Shown: positions 7,805 through 15,824, counted from the first letter of the stretch. The stretch is 36,709 nt of DNA from Staphylococcus edaphicus (GCF_002614725.1 NZ_MRZN01000025.1:1-36709); one strand, 5' to 3'. Numbers and translations are program-made. The notes: a model not told the origin generated them from the letters alone.

Positions 7805-8254
7805 ATGGAATTAGATGTTTTAATTATGCCTAACTTAGCGAAAATGGAATTCTCAGTTCATCCAGATTATTGGAAGGATGAATTGATTCGAGTAAAACAG
7901 TTTTTTATTTCAAATAAAATATATACTACTGGTCCAATTATATTTACTAGAGAAATTACTGGAATGGCTGAGATGAGTTTTGTCACATATATGGCATTAA
8001 ATGATGAAATAGAAGATATTCCAGAATTAAATATAAAGTATGTACCGACATTAGAAATTTTCCCAACAATTTCTCATAGATGTTTTGATGATGAGGATTT
8101 TGAAGAGGTATATGAAGGTATCAAAAATCATGCACTAGAACATGAACTTACTTTAAGCGATAAACCATTTTATCATGTTATGGTAGATTACTTTGGTGGC
8201 CAAGCATATGAAATCCATGCTGAAATCGATATGGATGGAGTAGATATGGAATGA
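7805..8254 (+). CDS. DUF5085-like T7SS-locus protein, copy 1
   Basis: 149 residues, soluble, acidic. ATG with AAAGGAG, which overlaps the end of the preceding frame. The layout resembles the DUF5085 group seen in staphylococcal T7SS clusters: an N-terminal strand, FFISNKIYTTGPIIFTREIT, an acidic middle, then DKPFYHVMVDYFGGQAYEIH. A GyrI-like ligand-binding fold is possible but not shown. It overlaps the next gene by ATGA, so the two are translationally coupled. The neighbour has the same length and shape, which suggests tandem duplication and a heteromer. Function unknown. Confidence 0.55.
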   Translation: MELDVLIMPNLAKMEFSVHPDYWKDELIRVKQFFISNKIYTTGPIIFTREITGMAEMSFVTYMALNDEIEDIPELNIKYVPTLEIFPTISHRCFDDEDFEEVYEGIKNHALEHELTLSDKPFYHVMVDYFGGQAYEIHAEIDMDGVDME

Positions 8255-8700
8255 ACGAGATGAGTTATTCTAACATGATGTTTAGAAACGTTGTATACAA
8301 GGAGTATTTAGATTTCAATATCTTTGAATTAGATACGTGTGCAAAAGATTTTTATAAATTAATTAGTGAACATAACTTAAAGAAAAACGGACCATTAATT
8401 ATGGCTTACACCCAAGTTATGAAAGAGAATATGGTCAACATTGAACTGATGTTACCAGTGAATAAGCCATTAACTAGTAATGAGAACTTAAATTTCAGAA
8501 CTTATTTGTGTATAGATGAAATGCTTCATGGACGAATGATAGGTGAAGATTACGAGAATCAAGAAAAGAAAGTTCTAACGGAAATTGAAAGATTTTCCAA
8601 AGAAAATAATCTGAAAAGGATTTCTCCGTATTATCATATTATAAATGAAGTTGAAGGTTTGAAATGGATAGACATTAAAGTCAAAGTATTAGAACTATAA
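8251..8700 (+). CDS. DUF5085-like T7SS-locus protein, copy 2
   Basis: 149 residues, sharing a 4-base ATGA overlap with copy 1. The pattern MMFRNVVYKEYLDF, then DFYKLISEHNLKKNGPLIMA, then VNIELMLPVN and YYHIINEVEG, is closer to the usual DUF5085 pattern than copy 1. No signal peptide or membrane segment. Position and length argue for an ancient duplication with copy 1; identity is low by eye. It may form a complex with copy 1 or with a secreted partner. No biochemical role is known to me. Confidence 0.6.
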   Translation: MNEMSYSNMMFRNVVYKEYLDFNIFELDTCAKDFYKLISEHNLKKNGPLIMAYTQVMKENMVNIELMLPVNKPLTSNENLNFRTYLCIDEMLHGRMIGEDYENQEKKVLTEIERFSKENNLKRISPYYHIINEVEGLKWIDIKVKVLEL

Positions 8701-8709
8701 GGAGTTATT

Positions 8710-9321
8710 ATGGAATATTTATTATTAGTCATCGTGTTTGGGTTATATTATGTTGTTTATATCACTTCTGTAATGTATGCAGGGGGATTGAAATTATTAC
8801 AATTATTCGTTTATTTAGTTGTGGCTGTCTTATATTTAATACCATTCTTTTTTATTAGTAATGACTATAATAGTATGCAGAATTATCTATTGATATTAAA
8901 TATGGGTGTTGTATTGTATGCATGGATGGCAATCAAAGGTTTTTGGTCTAAGCCATTAAAGTTAAAAATAGAACAATTGACAAAAAGTCCTACTACAGCA
9001 GTTTCAGAAAATAAATATGAAAAAATAGAAGCACTAACAATCACTTTAGAAGCTTCCAAATACAAGGCGATGATTTCTTTAGTCATTTCATTGATATTCA
9101 TGATAACGATGACCGTTAAAGCGCCGCCACAACTCAGATCAGAATTTATGGAAGGTAATCCAATGGTATGGGTATTGTTCTTTTTGATATTTGTGATTTA
9201 CATAGTAATAGATATTGTTTTGTGGATTAAACGCAAGAAGTTTGCATTTATAGCAATTAGACCGTTGTTTGTTATATTTTGCCTCATTTTACTACAAATT
9301 TTGTTAGGGTTTAATCAGTAG
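8710..9321 (+). CDS. Polytopic membrane protein of T7SS module (candidate immunity protein)
   Basis: 203 residues with about six hydrophobic segments (near 3-25, 29-51, 57-77, 115-134, 150-171 and 178-199). A polar central loop (KLKIEQLTKSPTTAVSENKY...) separates TM3 and TM4. ATG preceded by AAGGAG. It lies 9 bases after the DUF5085-like pair, in the same operon. I do not recognise it; it could be a DUF5079-type protein or an immunity protein against the glycine-zipper LXG effector, which would need a membrane-located antidote. Confidence 0.55.
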   Translation: MEYLLLVIVFGLYYVVYITSVMYAGGLKLLQLFVYLVVAVLYLIPFFFISNDYNSMQNYLLILNMGVVLYAWMAIKGFWSKPLKLKIEQLTKSPTTAVSENKYEKIEALTITLEASKYKAMISLVISLIFMITMTVKAPPQLRSEFMEGNPMVWVLFFLIFVIYIVIDIVLWIKRKKFAFIAIRPLFVIFCLILLQILLGFNQ

Positions 9322-9333
9322 AGGAGAAAGTTT

Positions 9334-9705
9334 ATGAAGAAGTTAGTTGCTTTATTAGCTTGTTTATCACTAGTTATATTAGCTAGTTGTGGAAAGGGGG
9401 ATGATGTTCCTAAATCTGTTGAGAGCGATATGGATGAATTATTAACTCGTGCGAAGGAACAAGGCCATTTTGAAATTGAAAAAGATGATATTTCATATGA
9501 TAAAAATACAAAAACATTAAATATACATTTTGGTTGGAAGTACAATATAGATTATCCTGCACAAAAAATAGGAAATAATTTAGGTGCATCATTTAATGAT
9601 AATAAATTAGTGCAAAATATAAGATTTAAATATGAAGTGAATGGTAAAAAGAAAGATTATACTGTGAAAAAAGATAATGACAATCAATTTAAACTGGAAA
9701 AGTAA
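9334..9705 (+). CDS. Small lipoprotein of T7SS module
   Basis: 123 residues. MKKLVALLACLSLVILASC has a clear lipobox (LASC), with Cys 19 as the lipidated residue. The mature part is polar, with a repeated strand pattern (IEKDDISYDKNTKTLNIHFG; NKLVQNIRFKYEVNGKKKDY), suggesting a small beta domain on the outer face of the membrane. GAGGAG precedes the ATG. Immunity lipoproteins are known for antibacterial toxins that attack from outside, and this fits that place, but no family is recognised. It is 12 bases after the membrane gene, in the same operon. Confidence 0.6.
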   Translation: MKKLVALLACLSLVILASCGKGDDVPKSVESDMDELLTRAKEQGHFEIEKDDISYDKNTKTLNIHFGWKYNIDYPAQKIGNNLGASFNDNKLVQNIRFKYEVNGKKKDYTVKKDNDNQFKLEK

Positions 9706-9718
9706 AGGAGCATTTATT

Positions 9719-9931
9719 ATGGAAAACAAAGGAAAAGGTTTAAAAGTATGGGCATGGGTATTTATCGTATTAACTGTAATTATGCCATTATTTGCAATAG
9801 GAAGTATTATTTGTAGTATTAAATATAAGAAGTATGATGCAGCAAAAGGATCAAAACTATTAAACATTGCTATTATAGTTGCAATTATAATATTTGTCTT
9901 TAATATTATGACGTTTTTAGGATTAAGATAA
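9719..9931 (+). CDS. Small two-TM membrane protein, last gene of T7SS module
   Basis: 70 residues from ATG 9719 (AAAGGAG upstream). Two hydrophobic segments (VWAWVFIVLTVIMPLFAIGS and LLNIAIIVAIIIFVFNIMTF) flank a short basic, Tyr-rich loop (KYKKYDAAKG), as in DUF4190-like small membrane proteins. It closes the operon and a terminator follows at 10000. Role unknown; likely accessory or immunity. Confidence 0.55.
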   Translation: MENKGKGLKVWAWVFIVLTVIMPLFAIGSIICSIKYKKYDAAKGSKLLNIAIIVAIIIFVFNIMTFLGLR

Positions 9932-9999
9932 TTATTTATAGAAAGCATAGACTGAGAAGAAGGATGTTCGTCGATAACAATTGATGAATGAAAATATGG

Positions 10000-10038
10000 C
10001 ATCGAGCAACGTTTTTATGTTGCTTGATGTTATTTTTT
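10000..10038 (+). terminator. Terminator of the plus-strand T7SS module
   Basis: An 11-bp stem with one G-T pair (10000-10010 with 10019-10029) is followed by TATTTTTT. It closes the operon of genes from 4763 to 9931. Confidence 0.75.
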
Positions 10039-10039
10039 A

Positions 10040-10363
10040 CTTTGAGACAAATAATCTAGAAGTATTGGTAAGATTTGTTATTTCAGATGTATGACGTTCA
10101 ATTTAGTTATGTAATTGAACTACCTGTGAAATATAAAATCCTTTAAAATAGCCCCAAAAAGTGATTTCATTGTTTTTTACAAAGTTGTTTATTATTTTTT
10201 AAGTAGAGAAGTAATAAGTAACGTTTATAAAAACCTGTAATAAATAAAATATTAATATATAGCATCGGATATATGAATTGCACTATTTAAAAATATAAAA
10301 ATGAATTCATGTTACACTGTAAAATATAGTATTCATACATATTTTATAGGGGGAGCTTATATC
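10040..10363. other. Intergenic region upstream of the YkvI-like gene
   Basis: About 320 AT-rich bases. It presumably holds the promoter of the transporter gene, whose ribosome site GGGGGAG lies at the right end. I see no other gene, repeat or clear operator. Confidence 0.4.
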
Positions 10364-11440
10364 ATGTTTAATAAAGATAACAAAGCGTCGATTGGGATTG
10401 CCCTTGCTTATCTTAGCTTTATTGTGGGCGCGGGTTTTACAACGGGACAGGAATTGTTGCAATTCTTCGTTAATCACGGTAATTATGGTTATATTGCTGC
10501 AATCATTACAGGCATCATCGTAACATTCGGAACGCGACAAATTTCTAAATTAGGATACCGTGTGGATGCAGATTCCTATGATATTTCATTAAATAATTTA
10601 TTTGGTAATATTATGGGGAAAATCATCGACTTTTTAATTATCTTTTTCCTATTTGGTTTGACAGTAGTTATGGTAGCAGGCGGAGGCTCTGCACTATATC
10701 AAGGATTTGATATACCTATTTGGGTAGGTTCACTTGCTATTGTCATATTATTATTTGTCGTTTTACAACTCAAATTTGATAAAATTTTGGCAGTCTTAGG
10801 GACGGTCACACCATTTTTAGTCATAGCCGTATTAATTATTGCGGGAACGAATATCATCAATCCTACTATTTCATTTTCAGAAGTGTCTGAACATATAGCA
10901 CCATCAAAAGCTTCAAGTCCATTTTGGTGGTGGGATGCGATTATTTATGGCGGATTAATTATTGGTAATAGTTTCAGCTTTTTAACTATCGTAGGTAATG
11001 ATGCAAATAATCATAAAATTGCAGGTAGAGGTGCATATTTTGGTGGTTTGGCATTCAGTGTATTGCTATTGATTATGGTTGCTGGATTACTCGCCAATAT
11101 AGGTAATGCGAATAAAGTTGATATACCAACCTTATTGTTGGCGAATGATATTCATCCAATAGTTGGCATTCTTATGTCAGTGGTTATGTTTGCGGTCATT
11201 TTTAATAGCTGTATCGGCATGTTGTACCCATTTTTAAACAGGTTTACAACACCTGGGTCTAAATCTTATATTGTACTACTAGCTATTTCTTTAATATTAG
11301 CTTATATATTGAGTTTTGTAGGATTCGTAGATCTTGTTAATTTTGTATTTAAAGTAGTGGGTTACTTAGGTCTATTCATTACGTTTGCTTTATTTATAAG
11401 ATGGATTCAAAATAAATTTACGAAAAAGAAATTGATATAA
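10364..11440 (+). CDS. YkvI-family membrane transporter
   Basis: 358 residues from ATG 10364, chosen because GGGGGAG lies 8 bases upstream; the frame is also open upstream. About ten membrane segments. The N-terminus ASIGIALAYLSFIVGAGFTTGQELLQFF has the unwound-helix glycine motif (GAGFTTGQE) of APC / LeuT-fold transporters, and YkvI-family proteins share it. Internal features include VAGGGSALYQGFDIPIWVG and SSPFWWWDAIIYGG. Substrate unknown; amino acids or other small nitrogen compounds are likely for the fold. Single gene ending in a shared terminator. Confidence 0.8.
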   Translation: MFNKDNKASIGIALAYLSFIVGAGFTTGQELLQFFVNHGNYGYIAAIITGIIVTFGTRQISKLGYRVDADSYDISLNNLFGNIMGKIIDFLIIFFLFGLTVVMVAGGGSALYQGFDIPIWVGSLAIVILLFVVLQLKFDKILAVLGTVTPFLVIAVLIIAGTNIINPTISFSEVSEHIAPSKASSPFWWWDAIIYGGLIIGNSFSFLTIVGNDANNHKIAGRGAYFGGLAFSVLLLIMVAGLLANIGNANKVDIPTLLLANDIHPIVGILMSVVMFAVIFNSCIGMLYPFLNRFTTPGSKSYIVLLAISLILAYILSFVGFVDLVNFVFKVVGYLGLFITFALFIRWIQNKFTKKKLI

Positions 11441-11443
11441 AAT

Positions 11444-11489
11444 ATAGCCTGTTCCTTTTGAATGACAATAGGGAACAGGCTATGTTTAT
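11444..11489. terminator. Bidirectional terminator between convergent genes
   Basis: A 12-bp perfect stem (11444-11455 with 11472-11483) lies between the YkvI-like gene (plus) and the ABC permease gene (minus), with A/T-rich flanks on both sides, so it should serve both. Confidence 0.7.
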
Positions 11490-11492
11490 ATT

Positions 11493-12128
11493 TTATAGTT
11501 CTTGCTTTTTGAAAATGCTTAATGACGTCACGTACGAAATGATTAAAAACAGGATACCAACCAATGCATAAATGCCTACGAATAGTAATGTGCTTCCCAT
11601 AGATGATGAATTCAGCGTGCCTGTAGAAGAACCTAGATTTGCAAAAATCACTCCATAAAATACCGTGAAAAATAATGCGATAACAATAAAGGATGTTGTA
11701 ATTAAAATTACATTTGAATTTTCAGGACCAAATTTAAATGTTAAAGGAAACATCATGGCATAAGTTCCAGCACCACCGATGCCGACTAATATAGATGTAA
11801 GTATCATCCCGGCATCTTGAGTGATGAGTGATACAGATACCACACCAATGATGAGGCCTATCAATATAAGTATGAAATAAAAGCTAAAATAACCATTTAC
11901 ATAAGCTTTTCTACCACTAGGTAACGTGGAGATATAATACATCCATTTTGAATCTTTCTCATGCTTAAGATTATCAGTGACAGGTGATAAAAGGAAAATC
12001 ATTGGTAAAAAACAAGTCATAATAGGATTAATAAATGCAAAAATAAAACTCGCAACAATTGAGACAATAAGATAAGTATAAAGTGATTTTTTACTTGTGT
12101 AATAACTACTTAATATTAAACCTTTCAT
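11493..12128 (-). CDS. ABC-2 type transporter permease
   Basis: 211 residues with six hydrophobic segments. The polar stretch KHEKDSKWMYYISTLPSGRKAYVNGYF is typical of ABC-2 permeases of the staphylococcal XRE / DUF3169 / ABC cluster. The start ATG shares one base with the ATPase stop (TAATG), so translation is coupled. It forms the membrane channel for the ATPase upstream. Substrate unknown; related transporters (e.g. the PmtABCD permeases) export peptides or lipophilic compounds. Last gene of the operon. Confidence 0.8.
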   Translation of the reverse strand: MKGLILSSYYTSKKSLYTYLIVSIVASFIFAFINPIMTCFLPMIFLLSPVTDNLKHEKDSKWMYYISTLPSGRKAYVNGYFSFYFILILIGLIIGVVSVSLITQDAGMILTSILVGIGGAGTYAMMFPLTFKFGPENSNVILITTSFIVIALFFTVFYGVIFANLGSSTGTLNSSSMGSTLLFVGIYALVGILFLIISYVTSLSIFKKQEL

Positions 12129-12970
12129 TAGTGTTCACCTCTCATAATTAGTTTTGTGGCATCGTCTATACTGTCTAAAGGACGTGCGTTTGACACAGCT
12201 TCGCGATGATTGACTAGTGTGACTCTCATATCTTTACGTTTTCTAGTAGCGACAACCGCGTCATTTGGCAAGTTGAAATCTGATTCAGGCTGCTCTACTA
12301 TGCCGTAATGATCTAATAAGTATTGTTTATCTTCTTCTAAGATAATGCGACCATCTTTCATAAATACTAATTTAGTTGCTAGTTGTTCAATGTCTTCTGA
12401 AATGTGAGAAGAAATTAAGATACCGTTACCTTCTGAAACATAATCCTCTAATAGTTCTATTACTTCTTCACGTCCGGAGGCATCCATACCTGCTGTTGCT
12501 TCATCAAGAATGAGTATCTTACTGTCATGACCAAGCGCAATTGCTAATGCTGCTTTCATGCGCATACCTCTAGAAAATGATTTGATTTCATTGTTTGCTG
12601 GTAGTTCAAAATCTTTTATAATAGAGAAAAATTTATCGTGATGCCATGTACCATAAATATTAGCAAATACTTTGCTAACATCGTTCAGCGTTAATTTATT
12701 TGGTATGCGTAAATCGTCGAATACAACACCAATATTTTCTTTGTGTGCATCGTCATTGTCAGTGATTTGTTGTCCAAAATAGGAAATGTTTCCAGAATCT
12801 TTAAAACGATTACCGACTAATGTATTAAAAAGGGTGGATTTTCCAGAGCCATTTTTTCCAATCACACCAACAACTTCATTTGGGTCTAGTGTGAGTGAAA
12901 TATTTGATAGGTTAAAATCTGATTTGTCGTATGATTTATTTAGATTTTGTATTTCCAATAAATGTTCCAT
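12128..12970 (-). CDS. ABC transporter ATP-binding protein
   Basis: 280 residues from the ATG at 12970, chosen because GGAGG lies 5 bases upstream and overlaps an earlier in-frame ATG (12982). Walker A GKNGSGKST at 38-46, signature SFSRGM at 131-136, Walker B ILILDEAT at 152-159, then a D-loop (GMDASG) and switch His (SSHISED). A C-terminal extension of about 70 residues follows the nucleotide-binding domain. It powers the ABC-2 permease encoded next. Co-transcribed with the XRE regulator and DUF3169 protein. Confidence 0.88.
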   Translation of the reverse strand: MEHLLEIQNLNKSYDKSDFNLSNISLTLDPNEVVGVIGKNGSGKSTLFNTLVGNRFKDSGNISYFGQQITDNDDAHKENIGVVFDDLRIPNKLTLNDVSKVFANIYGTWHHDKFFSIIKDFELPANNEIKSFSRGMRMKAALAIALGHDSKILILDEATAGMDASGREEVIELLEDYVSEGNGILISSHISEDIEQLATKLVFMKDGRIILEEDKQYLLDHYGIVEQPESDFNLPNDAVVATRKRKDMRVTLVNHREAVSNARPLDSIDDATKLIMRGEH

Positions 12971-12991
12971 AAAATCCTCCATGTAATGTTT

Positions 12992-13720
12992 TTATTTATA
13001 AAATTTTCTAACTTTCAATTTATAACCAAACGCGTTATAGATGAAGAGACTGGTTAAAATCAATACGCCTGGGAATTGGTTTACGCCGGTGATAAATGAG
13101 ACCAGACCTAGTACAATGCCGCCAGTGATAATGATCACTAAGTTATATTGATATATTTTGAACATAGATACGAGTGTGATATGTCGCTCTCCATCATCCA
13201 TCATGGCTAAGATTTTTTCGGTATATTGTTCTTCGCCTTGTTTAGGGTATCGTGTATCAAATTTTCGAACGAAGAACCCATTCATCAGTGAAGGGATCAT
13301 AGTGATTAAATATGGGATAATCGAATAGAATATAGCGTGTTCAGAATTGTGACTTACAACAATAATTAACATCGTTACTAAACTAATCAGAATTTGAATA
13401 TAATAGATTAGATTAGTGCTAATAAATTTTAAATTGGCTTTTCTCTCGTAATAGTCGGCATTTTGTTCATCTAGTACTTGTTCAGTTTGACGTTTGTATT
13501 TAAGGGCATGCCGTTGTACTTGAAATAAGACTAAAGTTAGTATGATATTCATAGCTGAAGCAAAGATACATAGCATAATGAGCGCATTGAATGACATCGT
13601 TAAATGCGACAGTATGTTTGTATATTTTGAAATACTATTAAAGGTGCCAATCATTCCGCCGATAAAGCCACCTACAATGCCACCTAATAACAAAAGAAGT
13701 AAATAACGCCCTACTTTCAT
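12992..13720 (-). CDS. DUF3169-family membrane protein
   Basis: 242 residues with about six hydrophobic segments. A Gly-rich first segment (LLLLLLGGIVGGFIGGMIGTF) and a long cytosolic loop (QRHALKYKRQTEQVLDEQ) match the DUF3169 proteins that lie between a small XRE regulator and an ABC-2 exporter in staphylococci. ATG has GAGGAG upstream and overlaps the regulator's stop by ATGA. Likely a sensor or accessory part of the exporter; this is inference from the conserved order. Confidence 0.75.
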   Translation of the reverse strand: MKVGRYLLLLLLGGIVGGFIGGMIGTFNSISKYTNILSHLTMSFNALIMLCIFASAMNIILTLVLFQVQRHALKYKRQTEQVLDEQNADYYERKANLKFISTNLIYYIQILISLVTMLIIVVSHNSEHAIFYSIIPYLITMIPSLMNGFFVRKFDTRYPKQGEEQYTEKILAMMDDGERHITLVSMFKIYQYNLVIIITGGIVLGLVSFITGVNQFPGVLILTSLFIYNAFGYKLKVRKFYK

Positions 13721-13920
13721 AAATCAGTCTCCTCTACGATAAAGATTTGTTCTACGGGTTCATCAAATATTCGAGCTATCTTAACTGCAGTCAAGATGGA
13801 AGGCATAAAATCATTGCGCTCAATTAAAGAAATGGTCTGCCTAGATATACCGGCTTTCTTTGCAAGTTGAGTTTGATTAAAGCCATCACGAGCACGTAAC
13901 TCTTTTACGCGGTTTCGCAA
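13717..13920 (-). CDS. Small XRE-family (Cro/CI-type) transcriptional regulator
   Basis: 67 residues, nearly all one helix-turn-helix domain: RVKELRARDGFNQTQLAKKAGISRQTISLIERND..., the usual short form in YgzD-like regulators that control adjacent ABC exporters. TTG start with AAGGAG upstream. A good promoter (TTGTCA, 17 bases, TATATT) and an inverted repeat overlapping its -35 lie just upstream, so autoregulation of the four-gene operon is likely. No ligand domain is present. Confidence 0.85.
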   Translation of the reverse strand: MRNRVKELRARDGFNQTQLAKKAGISRQTISLIERNDFMPSILTAVKIARIFDEPVEQIFIVEETDL

Positions 13921-13942
13921 ATTTCACCAACTCCTTGGGTAC

Positions 13943-13986
13943 AATATATAATAAATACATCTTTTTGACAAGTATAATAGTCAAAA
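13943..13986 (-). promoter_or_regulatory. Promoter and inverted-repeat operator of the XRE/ABC operon
   Basis: On the minus strand, -35 TTGTCA (13971-13966), a 17-base spacer and -10 TATATT (13948-13943). The inverted repeat TTTTGAC (13963-13969) / GTCAAAA (13980-13986), spacer 10, covers the -35, a plausible binding site for the small XRE protein. A TTGACA on the plus strand in the same element may also serve divergent transcription. Confidence 0.55.
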
Positions 13987-14252
13987 TGTCTAATATCGTT
14001 GTCTTTTCAGATAATAAAAAAACACGTTCAATCTATTTTTACAATCCATGTGATTACTTATTTGAGAAGCGTAAAATGATTCTTCTAACGAGCGCACCAT
14101 AAAAAGAAAATTGCAGGCATGGCATCTGTTTATAAAACACAAGTGAAAAAATTATAATGATTGATTTAGAAAAAATATTGTGTATTATTAAAATAACAAA
14201 GCATAATTATAAGGGGAAAACGAATGAAAAAGAATAAGGGAAGCCGTAATTT

Positions 14253-15635
14253 TTGAATAAAAAGACGGCATTGGGAATTGTAACAACTGCAGTGAGCATA
14301 GGTACGATTGTTTTGGTAAGTGGTCAAGCACAAGCCAACACTAACACGACTAAATTACATACTATTACAACAGCTACAAAATCAACAAACACAACCAATA
14401 AAATAACAACAAAGACCAACACAGTGAAACCAGTGACCGTAATACCAGCGACATCTAAAGCAACTTCAACTATGCAAAAACCAAAAGCGACAGTGAAATC
14501 CGTAGCCACCAAAGCGCCAACGACTTCAAAATCAGTACCTGTTAAAACACCGGTGAAACAGCCAAACGCAACGACCAAAGCACCAATAACACCTGTGAAG
14601 AAACCAAACGCAACGACCAAAACGCCAACGACGCCGGTAAAAAAACCGAGCCCGACAACTACAATCTCAACAACACCGGCGAAAGTACCAAGTACAACGA
14701 CCAAAGCGCCAATAACACCTGTGAAGAAACCAAACGCAACGAGCAAAACGCCAACGACGCCGGTAAAAAAACCGAGCCCGACAACTATAATCTCAACAAC
14801 ACCGGCGAAAGTACCAAGTACAACGACCAAAGCGCCAACAACACCGACAAAGCAACCGAACCCAACCACTACAACGCCAGTTAGCCCAAGTGAAACAATA
14901 GGAAAAGTACCGACCAATCAATCTACAATGGTAACGACGCCAGTATTAGGCACTATAGGAGGTACGACTAATACAACATTAGATATTCCAGTTGAAACAC
15001 GTAAACCGGATTACTATAGCTCGATGACAGAATTATATCAAGATACTAAAGAAGGCATCGATTGGAAAAAAGATACACGTGATGTAGGGAACCCCGTACT
15101 AATTGTGGCGCCTCATGGTGGAAATATTGAGCAAGGAACGACTGAATTAACAAAATTAGTGGCGAATAACGGTAATTTTGATTATTTTTCGTTTGAAGCG
15201 ATAAGACCATCAAATAATACGCAGTTACATGTAACATCCACACATTACGATGATGAAACCTTGCACGAAATGATTCAGGATCGAGTAGCTACGATTTCAA
15301 TTCATGGTGCTCAGGGAGATGATCCCATTGTCTATCTAGGAGGATATAAATCTACATTAAGAGATGAAATTGAAAGGCAGTTGGAAAGTAAAGGTTTCAT
15401 AGTAAAAGTGCCACCAGAATATATTGGTGGCGCAAACGGTAATAATTTTATTAATAAAATAGAAGGTAATACAGGCATACAGTTAGAGTTAACAACTGCT
15501 TTAAGAAAAGCCTTTTTTAAAGATGGCAATTCAAGTACAACCGCACGCAAGAATACAGATAACTGGACTTCAACGATGTATGATTTTGCTCAAGCACTTA
15601 ATGATGCAATTGGAAAAATTTACCCAGGAAATTAA
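14253..15635 (+). CDS. Secreted poly-gamma-glutamate hydrolase-family protein with Thr/Pro/Lys repeat linker
   Basis: 460 residues from TTG 14253. Signal peptide ALGIVTTAVSIGTIVLVSGQAQA, then a Thr/Pro/Lys-rich linker to about residue 230 with two 42-residue repeats. The catalytic domain covers about 255-455. LIVAPHGGNIEQGTTEL, HVTSTHYDDETL, TISIHGAQGDD and GIQLEL match the PghP-like zinc amidohydrolase family (PF05908), which cuts poly-gamma-glutamate. The first H-x-G-x-I-E and the later SIHG supply likely zinc ligands. A better start, ATG 14224 with AGGGG, reads KKNKGSRNF and stops one base out of frame at a T5 run; a sixth T would give a longer, normal signal peptide. No LPXTG anchor is seen, so the enzyme is probably secreted or held by the cationic linker. 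Confidence 0.8.
   Translation: MNKKTALGIVTTAVSIGTIVLVSGQAQANTNTTKLHTITTATKSTNTTNKITTKTNTVKPVTVIPATSKATSTMQKPKATVKSVATKAPTTSKSVPVKTPVKQPNATTKAPITPVKKPNATTKTPTTPVKKPSPTTTISTTPAKVPSTTTKAPITPVKKPNATSKTPTTPVKKPSPTTIISTTPAKVPSTTTKAPTTPTKQPNPTTTTPVSPSETIGKVPTNQSTMVTTPVLGTIGGTTNTTLDIPVETRKPDYYSSMTELYQDTKEGIDWKKDTRDVGNPVLIVAPHGGNIEQGTTELTKLVANNGNFDYFSFEAIRPSNNTQLHVTSTHYDDETLHEMIQDRVATISIHGAQGDDPIVYLGGYKSTLRDEIERQLESKGFIVKVPPEYIGGANGNNFINKIEGNTGIQLELTTALRKAFFKDGNSSTTARKNTDNWTSTMYDFAQALNDAIGKIYPGN
14571..14822 (+). repeat. Two tandem 126-bp repeats inside the linker
   Basis: Units 14571-14696 and 14697-14822 are nearly identical, each encoding 42 residues of the type TKAPITPVKKPNATTKTPTT. A partial third unit begins at 14823 with the same ACGACCAAAG. 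In frame, so copy number can vary without breaking the enzyme. Confidence 0.85.
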
Positions 15636-15824
15636 GTACTTGCATCTCCGATAGTCTAATGAAAAAGCCTTGTTTTAAGAGGTGTTAGTATACTATGTGA
15701 CGCACTTAAGTTATTTGGCATGTTTTTGATGTACACATGAAATTCAGTATTCTATACTAATTAAACATTCAATATGAATCAAAGCGCAAATAAATAAATA
15801 CAAGCATTCTAAGGAGGTATTCTC

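Noticed and set aside
14571..14822. Tandem repeats that could suggest a CRISPR array or minisatellite
   Set aside because: They are 126-bp in-frame coding repeats without spacers, inside a secreted protein's linker.
14324..14917. 197-codon minus-strand frame
   Set aside because: It is antisense to the Thr/Pro/Lys repeat linker; its Val/Gly/Phe repeats are a by-product of that composition.
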